A model generated the notes under the pieces. It worked only from the letters and a program-made list of their open reading frames with translations, was not told the DNA's origin and searched no databases. From Metabacillus dongyingensis (GTDB taxonomy: Bacteria > Bacillota > Bacilli > Bacillales > Bacillaceae), in the NCBI RefSeq assembly GCF_019933155.2, contig NZ_CP082944.1:4280001-4344000 (forward strand): a stretch of 64,000 bases of DNA, in the 5' to 3' direction. Below, one piece after another: positions 51,995 to 60,827 of the stretch; position 1 is the stretch's first letter; every line of letters begins with the position of its first letter. A program made the translations under genes and the position numbers.

Positions 51995-52960
51995 CTAATT
52001 TAATGGCGTAATGGGAGATTTCCCTGTTAAAACCGACTTGATATTCTGAACACAACAATCGATCATAGCGTATCTTGTTTCAAGCGTTGCACTGCCAATA
52101 TGAGGAAGCGCTACTGTATTTGGAAGCTTTAACAGCGGATGATCGGGGCTTATCGGTTCATTTTCAAATACATCCAATCCCGCTCCTGCAATTTCACCTT
52201 CTTCAAGGGCTTTTATCAAATCCTCCTCCACAACGGTTCCGCCTCGCGATGTATTAATAAAAATAGCTGAGGATTTCATTTTCCTGAAGCTGTCAGCATT
52301 GAACATCTTTTTCGTTTCATTCGTAAGAGGCGTCATGCAGACTACAAAATCTGATTGTGCCAGCAGTTCATTCAGGCTTTTATAAACTGCCTCCAATTTA
52401 TTTTCAGCATCGTAATCTCTAGACCGATTATGATATAGAATGTTCATGTCAAATCCCTTTGCTCGTTTTGCCACAGCCTGGCCTATTTTTCCCATGCCGA
52501 CAATCCCGATCGTTTTATGATGAACATCTGCTCCCGCAAGCAAAAGAGGGCTCCAGCTTGTCCATTTCCCTTCCTTCACATAGTCTGCCGCTTCAATGAC
52601 CCGCCTGGCAGCAGCGAGGATGAGGGCAAAGGTGAGGTCAGCTGTTGTATCTGTTAAAACATCAGGTGTATTTGTAATGATCACATTTTTTTGCTTCGCA
52701 TAGTCAAGATTAATATTGTCGTATCCTACAGCAAGGTTTGAAATGACTTTTACGTTTTCTGCTTTGTTAAGCAGCTCCTCGTCAACCTGATCGGAAAGCA
52801 TCGTCAAGAGAGCATCTGCTTCTTTTGCTTTTTCAAGCAGGAGGTCTCGCGGACATGGCTCATCCTCTTTATCCCACATCTGCACTTCCCCTAAACTCTT
52901 AAGCGCTTCCAAACTTTCTTCAGGACATTTTCGTGTTATGAATATTTTTGGCGTTTTCAT
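51995..52960 (-). CDS. D-2-hydroxyacid dehydrogenase (glyoxylate/hydroxypyruvate reductase type)
   Basis: A 321-residue NAD(P)-dependent enzyme. The Rossmann motif is IGIVGMGKIGQAVAKRAKGF (about 148). The catalytic Arg (INTSRGGTVVEEDL), Glu (AGAGLDVFENEP) and His (VALPHIGSATLETR) are all present. It reduces glyoxylate or hydroxypyruvate. It is not part of the remembered B. subtilis order between hom and yutH. No clear Shine-Dalgarno other than AAGGGTGAGAGG before the ATG. Confidence 0.92.
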   Translation of the reverse strand: MKTPKIFITRKCPEESLEALKSLGEVQMWDKEDEPCPRDLLLEKAKEADALLTMLSDQVDEELLNKAENVKVISNLAVGYDNINLDYAKQKNVIITNTPDVLTDTTADLTFALILAAARRVIEAADYVKEGKWTSWSPLLLAGADVHHKTIGIVGMGKIGQAVAKRAKGFDMNILYHNRSRDYDAENKLEAVYKSLNELLAQSDFVVCMTPLTNETKKMFNADSFRKMKSSAIFINTSRGGTVVEEDLIKALEEGEIAGAGLDVFENEPISPDHPLLKLPNTVALPHIGSATLETRYAMIDCCVQNIKSVLTGKSPITPLN

Positions 52961-53023
52961 CCTCTCACCCTTTTTCCCTTTTCTTTTATCTTATCACATT
53001 AGGTGTGAGAGGATTGAACATGC

Positions 53024-54034
53024 CTATAGCCAATGTATATCCGGCAAATAGATTTTTTTCGTCCGCATGGAAAGTAATTGTGCATACGATTTCAGGAATC
53101 CTTCGTATTTGGAGGAAGACTTGAGCATTTCCGAAAGCTTTGCCTCATAATAGGGTTTATCAGTCTCTGATGATAAATAGTAATCCTCAATGCATTCAAA
53201 ATAATGAATCGGCAGCAGCAGGCGGCTGTAAATGAGTCTCCATGAAAAAGACGAAAGCGGCGTTGTCCGGTCATACTCATCTAAAAGTAAAAATCCATCC
53301 TGGCGCAGCATATCGGGATGTTCAAAAAATTGGTTTCTTAAATATTCGGCAATATCTCTGCTGCAGTGATCAAACACCCAATCTGTCGGAATTTTAACAA
53401 GTCCTGATGATCTCCATGTATCCGAATTGAATCTGTGATGACAGACAGTTGCTGAATCAATGGGCTGAGGCTCATCGTCAAGTTCTGTGTCTACTAAGTA
53501 TTGAATAGCATTTTCGGCAAGGCCCATATAATATGGAAAGGATTCAGCGAACATTTTTTCAAAAGAATCAAGCGGCTGCGAACTGACTTTTCCTCTCCAA
53601 AACCCCTCAAGCTGATCTGTGCGCTTTTCCCAAAGCACCTTCCATTGGCCAATTCTGCTTATCTTGGACACCTGATAGGGATAGCTCCTGGCTTTCTGGT
53701 GAAATCGTGCAAGTTCTCTGCCCATCTGAAACACCCGCTCACTTGGAATATAAGAGGTTTTCAGAATTCCATATTTCTTTTTTTCCCATTCTATATATAA
53801 ATTCCCTTGCTTCGTTAACAAAAAAACCGCCACAAACGGGTCTCCGCGTTCAAGCAGAAATTGACTCATATTATACAGTTCATAAAGCTCTTCATCGTCT
53901 ATATGTGACAGCGGGACCATCAAATAGACATGCTGATGATATGAGAAAGCTTCATAATTACCTACTCTGAATGTCTCTGCCACTCTAAGTCCATATTGTT
54001 CCCGAATCAATTTTTCCACCAGTTTCTCCCCCAT
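53024..54034 (-). CDS. yutH: Spore coat-associated kinase-like protein YutH
   Basis: 336 residues from the ATG at 54034; a GTG at 54019 with GGGGGAG 6 bases upstream is an alternative, and the frame extends to 54109 without a start signal. The protein is a CotS/YutH-family member with a degenerate aminoglycoside-phosphotransferase fold: HHRFNSDTWRSSGLVKIP and WVFDHCSRDIAEYLRN in place of the catalytic HGDLH and D motifs. The lack of a clean catalytic loop suggests a structural coat role. Monocistronic. Confidence 0.88.
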   Translation of the reverse strand: MGEKLVEKLIREQYGLRVAETFRVGNYEAFSYHQHVYLMVPLSHIDDEELYELYNMSQFLLERGDPFVAVFLLTKQGNLYIEWEKKKYGILKTSYIPSERVFQMGRELARFHQKARSYPYQVSKISRIGQWKVLWEKRTDQLEGFWRGKVSSQPLDSFEKMFAESFPYYMGLAENAIQYLVDTELDDEPQPIDSATVCHHRFNSDTWRSSGLVKIPTDWVFDHCSRDIAEYLRNQFFEHPDMLRQDGFLLLDEYDRTTPLSSFSWRLIYSRLLLPIHYFECIEDYYLSSETDKPYYEAKLSEMLKSSSKYEGFLKSYAQLLSMRTKKIYLPDIHWL

Positions 54035-54189
54035 ATATATAAAAGTCCTTACCCTATCGTAATCGCAAGTTTGCACATTTATGTATATTTTGGTTCCTAT
54101 GTTAAACACTTTTTAATGATTGACATTTTTCATTACACATTCTGAAGGCCGTTTGCGTAAAATAGTAAAAAGAAGATTGGGTGAAATGG

Positions 54190-54690
54190 ATGAAAGAAAA
54201 AGCGAAGATGGATATTGTTGAAAAAACAGCAAGACAATGGATACAGGACCGCGGCGTAAAGGTAGAAGATATCGCAGAACTTGTATACTTTCTGCAAGTC
54301 AAATATCATCCTTCATTAACAATCGATCAATGTTTGGAAAATATAGATCGAGTATTATCAAAAAGAGAAGTGCAAAATGCCATATTAACCGGCATACAAT
54401 TAGATATTCTGGCGGAGAAAAAAATGCTTGAGGAACCGCTTCAGGCCATCATCGAAAGTGATGAAAGCCTTTATGGGGTTGATGAAATCATTGCCCTGTC
54501 CATCGTCAACATCTATGGATCAATCGGATTTACGAACTACGGCTATATCGACAAAGAAAAACCTGGAATCCTTAAATTCCTCAATGATAAATCATCCGGA
54601 ATGGTCCATACCTATCTCGATGATATCATCGGAGCCATAGCAGCCGCAGCATCAAGCAGGCTTGCTCATCGGGCTAAGAATACTGAGTGA
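54190..54690 (+). CDS. yutG: PgpA-family phosphatidylglycerophosphatase-like protein YutG
   Basis: 166 residues from the ATG at 54190 (GGGTGA upstream); a GTG at 54181 is also in frame. It belongs to the phosphatidylglycerophosphatase A family, with VDEIIALSIVNIYGSIGFTN and YLDDIIGAIAAAASSRLAHR. Unlike proteobacterial PgpA it lacks long membrane helices and looks soluble. Phosphatase activity has not been shown by anything in the sequence. Confidence 0.88.
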   Translation: MKEKAKMDIVEKTARQWIQDRGVKVEDIAELVYFLQVKYHPSLTIDQCLENIDRVLSKREVQNAILTGIQLDILAEKKMLEEPLQAIIESDESLYGVDEIIALSIVNIYGSIGFTNYGYIDKEKPGILKFLNDKSSGMVHTYLDDIIGAIAAAASSRLAHRAKNTE

Positions 54691-54728
54691 TAACGAAATG
54701 CGAAATCGCCTGGATAGCAAAGGCAGAC

Positions 54729-54782
54729 AGAAAAGGGTCCTCCATATAGGAGCTTTTCACTTGTATAGCGGACCCCTTTCTA
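54729..54782. repeat. Long hairpin after yutG, REP-like remnant
   Basis: AGAAAAGGGTCC (54729-54740) pairs with GGACCCCTTTCT (54770-54781) with one mismatch; a TCC/GGA stem lies inside. The upstream AAATCGCCTGGATAGC...GCAGACAGAAAA is similar to the REP family start. It can also terminate yutG. Confidence 0.5.
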
Positions 54783-54908
54783 ATAAAGGAGTTAAACGCC
54801 GCAGCTGGACTATTAGTTTATAGCGATAAGCCCCATTTTATATTTTTTAGCCGTCGAATTTTTTATCGCTTATTTATTAGCTTATTTTCCCTTTTTTAGC
54901 TCCTGCAA

Positions 54909-54937
54909 TAAAAAAAGCGCATCAATTCCGATGCGCT
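54909..54937 (-). terminator. Terminator of yutF
   Basis: AGCGCATC (54916-54923) pairs perfectly with GATGCGCT (54930-54937); seven T on the minus strand. Confidence 0.88.
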
Positions 54938-54947
54938 ATCTGCTTCA

Positions 54948-55718
54948 TTAAATTTTTTCAAACCACTCAGACAATGAATCAACCGTATAAGTTGGCTTTT
55001 CCTCATAGTTCAGCAAATGCTCACGCAGAGTCACTCCAGTATGGACAAGCAGAGTGTCCAAACCTGTATTCATGCCCGCTTTAATATCTGTATCATAGTT
55101 ATCGCCGACCATTAACGTATCTTCATAGTCTGTACCCAGTACTTTTAAAGCCTGTTCCATAATGATGCTTTCCGGTTTACCGATAAAAATCGGCTGTACA
55201 GTTGTAGAAACAGCAATGACTGATGTTAATGAACCATTGCCCGGAAGCAGTCCGCGTTCTGTAGGTATGGCAATATCGCCATTTGTTGAGATAAAAGCTG
55301 CACCATTGCGAACAGCAATACAGCCCAATGCTAATTTTTCATAAGTAATGTCTCTGTCTATCCCTGTTACGACAAAATCAGGATTTTCATCAACAAGCGT
55401 CAGGCCCCGTTCGATCAATGCCTGCTGAATGCCTTCTTCTCCAATCACATAAACGGTCGCATCTGCTTTTTTCTCATAAATGAAATTTGCCGTTGCCCTG
55501 CTTGTTGTAAATACTTTATCCTCGTCTGCAGGAATATCAAATGAATTTAATTTATCTGCTACCTGCTGTGGGGTTCTTGATGAATTATTGGTAACAAACA
55601 AATATGGGATTTCTTTTTCTATTAATAATTTAACGAATTCGCTTGCTTCTTCGATTCGCTCTTTGCCTCGATACATGGTTCCATCCAGGTCAATTAAATA
55701 GCCTTTGTACTTCTTCAT
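54948..55718 (-). CDS. yutF: HAD hydrolase YutF (NagD-like, class IIA)
   Basis: 256 residues from the ATG at 55718 (AGGAGTGAG upstream; a GTG three codons earlier overlaps that site). The HAD motifs are complete: GYLIDLDGTMYRG (nucleophile Asp), FVTNNSSRTP, the lysine in FIGKPESIIMEQ and LMVGDNYDTDIKAG. The class II cap lies between motifs II and III. It is a cytosolic phosphatase with NagD-like broad specificity towards sugar phosphates and nucleotides. Confidence 0.94.
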   Translation of the reverse strand: MKKYKGYLIDLDGTMYRGKERIEEASEFVKLLIEKEIPYLFVTNNSSRTPQQVADKLNSFDIPADEDKVFTTSRATANFIYEKKADATVYVIGEEGIQQALIERGLTLVDENPDFVVTGIDRDITYEKLALGCIAVRNGAAFISTNGDIAIPTERGLLPGNGSLTSVIAVSTTVQPIFIGKPESIIMEQALKVLGTDYEDTLMVGDNYDTDIKAGMNTGLDTLLVHTGVTLREHLLNYEEKPTYTVDSLSEWFEKI

Positions 55719-55741
55719 CCATCTCACTCCTTGCTATATGT

Positions 55742-55776
55742 AAAAAAATGAGACGCCTTCTTAATAAGAAAGCGTC
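55742..55776 (-). terminator. Terminator between yutE and yutF
   Basis: GACGCCTTCTT (55752-55762) pairs with AAGAAAGCGTC (55766-55776) with one mismatch; on the minus strand seven T follow. Confidence 0.75.
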
Positions 55777-55800
55777 CATTTATTATAATACGCTTATTCT

Positions 55801-56238
55801 TTAATGTCTAAAAGCAGAAACCGGTCCAAGTTCATTTTCCAGATAAGCTCTTACGCGGGATGGAAAACCGTCAAGCACAACTGACTGTTTATTAAAGATG
55901 TCTTTAAGTGCAGTGTGATCGATGAATAGATACTCCTGTACGAGCTGTTTCCGGAAACCGATTACTTCTTTCAGTCCATCAGCTTCAGCAGCGGCAACCA
56001 CTTTTTCATCGAGCATAATATCGATAATATCCTCATAGCTGCCCGGGTCTCTCATAATAAAACCGTCAATAATTGCATTACCGGTATCGAGTATGGCTTC
56101 AATGATCATTTGGGCAAGACGTTCAAGCGCTTTCACTTCGATGTCTGTTTTCCATTCTTTGTGCTCAGCAAATAGAGTAAGGTTTTTTTCAAAATAAACC
56201 AGGGTTTCTTCGATTTTTTCGCGATCTACAAAATACAT
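55801..56238 (-). CDS. yutE: DUF86/HepT-like HEPN protein YutE
   Basis: A 145-residue helical DUF86 protein. HepT toxins of this fold carry an R-N-x-L-V-H-x-Y active motif; here the corresponding block is IGFRKQLVQEYLFID, so the catalytic His is Gln and Asn is Lys. No MNT nucleotidyltransferase antitoxin is next to it. It is therefore probably not an active RNase toxin. As I recall, B. subtilis YutE has the same change. Position between yutF and yutD matches that genome. Confidence 0.88.
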   Translation of the reverse strand: MYFVDREKIEETLVYFEKNLTLFAEHKEWKTDIEVKALERLAQMIIEAILDTGNAIIDGFIMRDPGSYEDIIDIMLDEKVVAAAEADGLKEVIGFRKQLVQEYLFIDHTALKDIFNKQSVVLDGFPSRVRAYLENELGPVSAFRH

Positions 56239-56437
56239 CTTTTGACACTCCCAACTTTCTCATTCAAGTGCGGCACGCACGAGCCGCTCAGTAATTGTAT
56301 TTTAACACAATTTGGCTGATTTCAATTTATTCACGTAATAATTCCTTTCACTGAACGAAATGTTTACAACTTGTTTCGGTAAAGTGAAACGTTTGCTATG
56401 ATTAGATAAAATGAACTGCGCTAAGGGGGAAATGAAC

Positions 56438-56704
56438 ATGTCCGAAAGATTTTATTTATATGATGATACAGTCGAAACAAAAACACGCTTTGTGAGTTTC
56501 ATGGGTGAAAACAGCCGCTTTGATTTAGCCATTGTTAAGTCAGACCGTTATTATGGAAAACACCTTGTTATGAATTTATTGAGCAGCCGTTTTGCGATTA
56601 TCGGCGAAGATGACTTAAACGAACCGGGATATATTGAGCATGCTTTCAGCCTCGAGGAAGATGAAGCAACTGAGCTGAGGGAATTTTTGTATGAAATGGT
56701 GTAA
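56438..56704 (+). CDS. DUF3055 protein
   Basis: 88 residues from the ATG at 56438 (AAGGGGG, 8 bases upstream; two earlier ATG codons lie inside or before that site). The protein is MSERFYLYDDTVETKTRFVS, with RFDLAIVKSDRYYGKHLVMN and a very acidic C-terminus (EEDEATELREF). I recall it as the DUF3055/SAV0927 family of Firmicutes; the function is unknown. Confidence 0.85.
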   Translation: MSERFYLYDDTVETKTRFVSFMGENSRFDLAIVKSDRYYGKHLVMNLLSSRFAIIGEDDLNEPGYIEHAFSLEEDEATELREFLYEMV

Positions 56705-56737
56705 GGATAAGATGATGTCATTCATCGTAAACTAAGT

Positions 56738-56835
56738 CAGGAAAGCGGAAGCGCCCGTTTAGCTAAAGGCGCAGATCACAGATCAAGTCCGCGTTTGATA
56801 TTTTGACGGATTTGTTCTTGCCGGCAATAGGGTGA
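56738..56835. repeat. REP-like element, degenerate copy
   Basis: GAAAGCGGAAGCGCCCGTTT starts it, AAGTCCGCGTTTGATATTTTG follows in the middle, and TTGTTCTTGCCGGC ends it. The order of blocks is that of the REP family copies at 14.8 and 58.3 kb, with internal decay. Confidence 0.5.
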
Positions 56836-56893
56836 TTTGGCTTGCCATCAATGAACTATAAACTCTCTTCTCTAGAAAAAAGCAGGTGGAACA

Positions 56894-57181
56894 ATGGATG
56901 ATAAAGAAAAACGGGAGTATACTGATTTTTCAAATGTTGAAGATATGAGAAATATGGTCCTGCCGGAAATTTTCCCAGAGGGGCCTTACGGTGCGCCGCG
57001 GGGAAAGGATGAACCTGTGGAAAACAAAAGCTCTGAGTGGAAAGAGGGTCAGCGGTATTACAGCGCTTATAACTATGAGTTTAAATCGCTGCATCAGAAT
57101 CTGCCAAGGCAGTATCCGGGAGCGCATCCTGCCCACGATGACCCGGAGAAAAATGAAGAACCTCCATATACGTCAAAATAA
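56894..57181 (+). CDS. yutC: YutC family cytosolic protein
   Basis: 95 residues: MDDKEKREYTDFSNVEDMRN, MVLPEIFPEGPYGAPRGKDE, a tyrosine-rich YYSAYNYEFKS and a proline-rich PRQYPGAHPAHDDPEK tail. It is hydrophilic, with no signal or membrane segment and no cysteine. It matches YutC of B. subtilis by position and character. Function unknown. AGCAGGTGG precedes the ATG; convergent with yutD. Confidence 0.85.
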   Translation: MDDKEKREYTDFSNVEDMRNMVLPEIFPEGPYGAPRGKDEPVENKSSEWKEGQRYYSAYNYEFKSLHQNLPRQYPGAHPAHDDPEKNEEPPYTSK

Positions 57182-57210
57182 TAAGCCGTGGTTTTCCCCC
57201 GCGGCTTATT
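57180..57210. terminator. Terminator between yutC and yutD
   Basis: AATAAGCCG (57180-57188) pairs perfectly with CGGCTTATT (57202-57210), T-rich sequence follows on the plus strand. It overlaps the yutD stop. Confidence 0.8.
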
Positions 57211-57481
57211 TCTTTATTTTTTTTAAAACAAAGTGGGCGCATCCAAAATTGCAGTACTCAAAAATGTATTCATCAAGGGTGCTGATTTTTGTGTCATAGG
57301 AAGCTTTTTGATTTTGATCATCAAAAAAGCCTTTTAGTCTAAGCTGGTTATAGCCCCAGTCACCGACGATATAATCATATTTATTCAGGATTTCTGAGTA
57401 ACGCGCTTTAAATGCTTCTTCATTGAAACCATTCTTTTCATCCTTAATGAGTTCAAAGCTATGATTTTGAACCGTTATCAC
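57206..57481 (-). CDS. yutD: YutD family (DUF1027) protein
   Basis: 91 residues from the GTG at 57481: GAGGTGATA ends 3 bases before it, so the longer frame to 57538 is not used. The core is YDYIVGDWGYNQLRLKGFFD followed by YIFEYCNFGCAHFVLKK, the signature of DUF1027. Family proteins are annotated as putative regulators, without proof. Convergent with yutC; stop overlaps the shared terminator. Confidence 0.9.
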   Translation of the reverse strand: MITVQNHSFELIKDEKNGFNEEAFKARYSEILNKYDYIVGDWGYNQLRLKGFFDDQNQKASYDTKISTLDEYIFEYCNFGCAHFVLKKIKK

Positions 57482-57594
57482 TACTATCACCTCGCATGAA
57501 AGCTGTCTAAATACTATCATAATCGATTTCCCCATCAATTGCTAAGAAAGATTGCGTTTGTTTTGGTCAACCTAAGGTTACGGAGGTGTTTGCG

Positions 57595-58260
57595 ATGAAG
57601 AAAATCGCGTTCACGGCGTCCTTGATAGGTATGATCATCATAACTGGATGCCAGAATACTGCAAGTGAAAATGAGTTATTTGAAGACGGCGGCAATACCG
57701 TTAATGTAAAAAATGAAAACGGCATTGAAAACGGCATTGAAAACGGCAAAGACAATAATTCATCCGATTTTGGCTATGTCCGTCATGTAAAAAGTAATCT
57801 GGCCGAAGACGAAGATTACAACAAAGTACCGGGTATAGATCACGAAAAGGTTGCCAATGCCATTTCAAGCTTAATTATCCAGCTTCCCAATATTCAGGAT
57901 GTTGCTACGCTCGTAACCGATGAAGAAGTGCTGATCGCATATCAGACCGATTCTAAAAATCGAAATGATACAGCCGATCAAGTGAAAAAAACGGCGATTT
58001 CTGTAGTTCCAAGATACTACCATGTATACCTTTCAGATAATCCTGAAATGATTAAGCAAATCGAAGGGTACTCAGGTCTAGATCCAAACAACAGAGATAT
58101 TGATCAAATCATCAATAAGACAATAAAAGAAATGCTGAAATCGCCACAAGGCCGCCAACTAAACAAAGGTGAAAACGCAAACGGAGAAGGCTACGGTGAA
58201 ACAAACGAAAACCTTGACCAGGATATGAAGGATAACTACGAGCAGACTAGGTATAAATAG
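57595..58260 (+). CDS. YhcN/YlaJ-type sporulation lipoprotein
   Basis: 221 residues. The signal peptide ends with a lipobox IITGC (Cys about 19). A low-complexity stretch with repeated NGIENGIENGK lies near residue 40-50. The YhcN/YlaJ domain (about 85-190) includes AISSLIIQLPNIQDVATLVT and VVPRYYHVYLSDNPEMIKQI. Family members are inner spore-membrane lipoproteins made in the forespore. The ATG at 57595 has GGAGGTG 6 bases upstream. The C-terminal tail is rich in N, G and E. Confidence 0.88.
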   Translation: MKKIAFTASLIGMIIITGCQNTASENELFEDGGNTVNVKNENGIENGIENGKDNNSSDFGYVRHVKSNLAEDEDYNKVPGIDHEKVANAISSLIIQLPNIQDVATLVTDEEVLIAYQTDSKNRNDTADQVKKTAISVVPRYYHVYLSDNPEMIKQIEGYSGLDPNNRDIDQIINKTIKEMLKSPQGRQLNKGENANGEGYGETNENLDQDMKDNYEQTRYK

Positions 58261-58380
58261 AAAAGCGGAATCGACTGGTTAGACCCGACAGACAGATAAG
58301 AATTCACACGAAAAGTCCGGGTTTGACTTTTTGGGTGAATTTGTTCTGGCCGAGGGGCTAGGAGATGGAGCTGGACAATA
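58260..58380. repeat. REP-like palindromic element, copy C
   Basis: Starts GAAAAGCGGAATCG on the last base of the lipoprotein stop and ends GGAGCTGGACAATA. Inner arms GAATTCAC (58300-58307)/GTGAATT (58335-58341) and AAAAGTC (58311-58317)/GACTTTT (58325-58331); outer CCC/GGGG arms around the GACAGACAGATAAG block. Confidence 0.8.
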
Positions 58381-58382
58381 TA

Positions 58383-58440
58383 GAAAAGCGGAATCGCCCG
58401 GTTAGCTCCGACAGACAGATAAGGATTCGACTGGCAAGGA
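58383..58440. repeat. REP-like element, truncated copy D
   Basis: GAAAAGCGGAATCGCCCG, then CCGACAGACAGATAAG, repeats the first 58 bases of copy C in direct orientation and then stops. Same tandem arrangement as copies A and B. Confidence 0.75.
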
Positions 58441-58548
58441 CCAACACTAAATGCATATCCACCGATTATTGAAATTTAACCACCGAAATTTGATATTATC
58501 TGCCTGTTTTCAATTTTGTATCAATCGAACCCTGCTGTCCGCAAATAC

Positions 58549-58581
58549 AAAGCACCCGCATCAAAGATACGGGTGCTTTTT
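58549..58581. terminator. Terminator of lipA
   Basis: AGCACCCGCATC (58551-58562) pairs with GATACGGGTGCT (58566-58577) with one mismatch. The better T-run is on the plus strand; the minus strand has TTTGTATTT. Confidence 0.7.
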
Positions 58582-58583
58582 TA

Positions 58584-59480
58584 TTACGCCTGTGCCTGTC
58601 TTGCTTTAGTTGCTGCATTAACCTGTTCATCTGCATGGTAGGAAGAACGTACGAGCGGGCCTGCTTCACAGTGGCTGAAGCCTTTGCTCATTGCAATTTC
58701 ACGAAGCTCTGCAAATTCCTCAGGTGTGTAATATTTCAATACTTTAAGATGCTTTTTTGAAGGCTGCAAGTATTGGCCGATTGTCATAATATCAACATGA
58801 TTTGCACGCAAATCATCCATTGTTTCGATAATTTCTTCTTTCGTTTCTCCAAGTCCGATCATCAAGCTTGATTTTGTAGGAATATCAGGCTGCATTTCTT
58901 TAGCGCGGCGTAAGAATTCGAGGGAACGCTCATATTTTGCACGTGCGCGAACTCTTGGAGTCAAACGTTTTACTGTTTCAATGTTATGGTTTAGTATGTC
59001 TGGTCTTGCGTCCATTAACGTTTTTAGGTTTTCCTCAACCCCGCCCATATCTGATGGCAATACTTCAATTGAGGTAAATGGACTTTTGCGGCGGACAGCG
59101 CGGACTGTCTCGGCAAATACGTTAGCTCCCCCGTCACGCAAATCATCCCTTGCAACAGCTGTAATAACAGCGTGCTTTAAGTTCATCAATGCTACTGAAT
59201 CTGCAACACGTTCCGGCTCTTGTAAATCAAGTTCAGTCGGCAAACCGGTTTTTACCGCACAGAAGCGGCATGCACGAGTGCACACAGCGCCAAGGATCAT
59301 AAATGTTGCTGTGCGTCTCACTGCCCAGCATTCATGAATATTAGGACATTTTGCTTCTTCACAAACGGTGTGAAGGTTGTTCTCGCGCATCATTTTTTTC
59401 AAGCCTGTGTAATTTTCATTGGTGTTTAATTTTATTTTTAGCCATTCCGGCTTTCTCAGGTATTCTTCTTTCTTAGCCAT
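58584..59480 (-). CDS. lipA: Lipoyl synthase
   Basis: 298 residues from the ATG at 59480 (GGAGATGAT upstream; an ATG three codons earlier touches that site). It is a radical-SAM enzyme that inserts sulfur into octanoyl groups. Both clusters are visible: [12 protein letters not shown] (auxiliary) and CTRACRFC (radical SAM), and the C-terminal RSSYHADEQ motif (serine ligand). It corresponds to B. subtilis yutB. It needs Fe-S supply, fitting the nearby yutM/yutI. Confidence 0.97.
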   Translation of the reverse strand: MAKKEEYLRKPEWLKIKLNTNENYTGLKKMMRENNLHTVCEEAKCPNIHECWAVRRTATFMILGAVCTRACRFCAVKTGLPTELDLQEPERVADSVALMNLKHAVITAVARDDLRDGGANVFAETVRAVRRKSPFTSIEVLPSDMGGVEENLKTLMDARPDILNHNIETVKRLTPRVRARAKYERSLEFLRRAKEMQPDIPTKSSLMIGLGETKEEIIETMDDLRANHVDIMTIGQYLQPSKKHLKVLKYYTPEEFAELREIAMSKGFSHCEAGPLVRSSYHADEQVNAATKARQAQA

Positions 59481-59696
59481 CTGAATCATCTCCAGTATGT
59501 ATTGTAAGTATCCTCTGTGTTTTCTGCAGCATAAAAGGAAAATGAAAATAAAACATGTACATTAGTCACTTTAACATAATAGAGCAAGATAGGACAAGGG
59601 AAAGAGAGCTAAGCAATTTCTAACATTTTCTACATATGAATTTTCTTTATTACACCAAACTAAGGTTATGAAATTGGTTTAAAGGAGACCGGTAAT

Positions 59697-60692
59697 GTGA
59701 GAAAAATATGGATCCTGTTTATTCTTTGTTTCTTCTGTACCGCTATGCAAAATCAAGTGCTTGGTGCGGATAAAAGCATCGAACAAATTAATCAAGAACG
59801 AATGAACTTATTTAAAAAAGCTGAAACCATTACTCAAATTCCCTGGTACGTACTGGCCTCTGTTGATCAATATGAGCGAAATGTAAGAAGAACCAGGAAT
59901 GATATCCCAAAAGCAAAAGGCGTAATTGGCATCTATATCAGGCCGGAAGTATGGGCAGGTATGCAAAACCCAGACCAGTCTGACACAAACCCAACGAGCA
60001 TCTCTTTGTTCGGCGGTATGGGGATTGATGGAAATGGCGACGGCAAGGCTGAGCCTGACAATGACGAAGATGTACTGTTTACGTTTGCAGCCTATTTGCT
60101 GTCTTATGGAATTGATCTCGAAAATATAAAAATTGGTCTTTGGGATTACTATCAGCGTGATAAAACGATTGGATTGATATCGGGGCATATGAAACTTTTT
60201 CAAAAATATGGAAGATTGGATCTTGATCAGCATTCCTTCCCTGTTCCCATTCGCTTCAATTACAGTTTTAAAAATACATGGGGAGATGCACGCGGCTGGG
60301 GCGGGCGAAGAATACATGAAGGCACAGACATCTTCGCTAATTACGGGGTTCCTGTGAGCTCTACTTGCTATGGTATTGTTGAAATGAAAGGCTGGAACAG
60401 GTTCGGCGGCTGGAGACTTGGTATACGGGACAGCTCAAACACCTACCATTATTTTGCCCACTTAAACGGATTTGCTGATGGTCTCCAGGTAGGACAAATT
60501 GTAGAGCCTGGCCAGTTAATCGGTTCAGTCGGCAGCTCAGGCTACGGTCCTCCCGGAACCTCGGGAAAATTCCCTCCTCATCTCCATTACGGCATGTATA
60601 AGGATAATGGCAGGACAGAATGGTCTTATGACCCTTATCCGCAGTTAAAAGTTTGGGAACGTGCAGAATACAGAAAAAGAAAAAGAAAATAA
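59697..60692 (+). CDS. lytH: M23 peptidase, spore-cortex L-Ala-D-Glu endopeptidase
   Basis: 331 residues. A signal peptide (about 1-23, ends VLGA) is followed by a helical N-terminal domain with YVLASVDQYERNVRRTRND. A C-terminal LytM/M23 zinc peptidase domain (about 190-310) has its ligands in GGRRIHEGTDIFAN (H...D), YHYFAHL and FPPHLHYGMY. Position and length match B. subtilis YunA/LytH, which makes the single L-alanine side chains of spore cortex. The GTG start follows AAAGGAG. Confidence 0.93.
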   Translation: MRKIWILFILCFFCTAMQNQVLGADKSIEQINQERMNLFKKAETITQIPWYVLASVDQYERNVRRTRNDIPKAKGVIGIYIRPEVWAGMQNPDQSDTNPTSISLFGGMGIDGNGDGKAEPDNDEDVLFTFAAYLLSYGIDLENIKIGLWDYYQRDKTIGLISGHMKLFQKYGRLDLDQHSFPVPIRFNYSFKNTWGDARGWGGRRIHEGTDIFANYGVPVSSTCYGIVEMKGWNRFGGWRLGIRDSSNTYHYFAHLNGFADGLQVGQIVEPGQLIGSVGSSGYGPPGTSGKFPPHLHYGMYKDNGRTEWSYDPYPQLKVWERAEYRKRKRK

Positions 60693-60729
60693 AAAGCAGG
60701 TCGGCCGTGATAAGCTGACCCGCTTTTTT
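60691..60729. terminator. Terminator of lytH
   Basis: AAAAAGCAGGTCGGC (60691-60705) pairs with GCTGACCCGCTTTTT (60714-60728) with two mismatches. Confidence 0.8.
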
Positions 60730-60827
60730 AGTTTAATCGAATGGCTCCGCTCTAAGTTTTATCAACAAAAGGACAGCATCTCAAGGCACACCGTCTTTAC
60801 ATGAAGATTAAATAGGCAAATCTTCTT

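Noticed and set aside
59808..60317. 169-codon frame opposite lytH
   Set aside because: Antisense shadow of the conserved M23 peptidase gene; no ribosome binding site.
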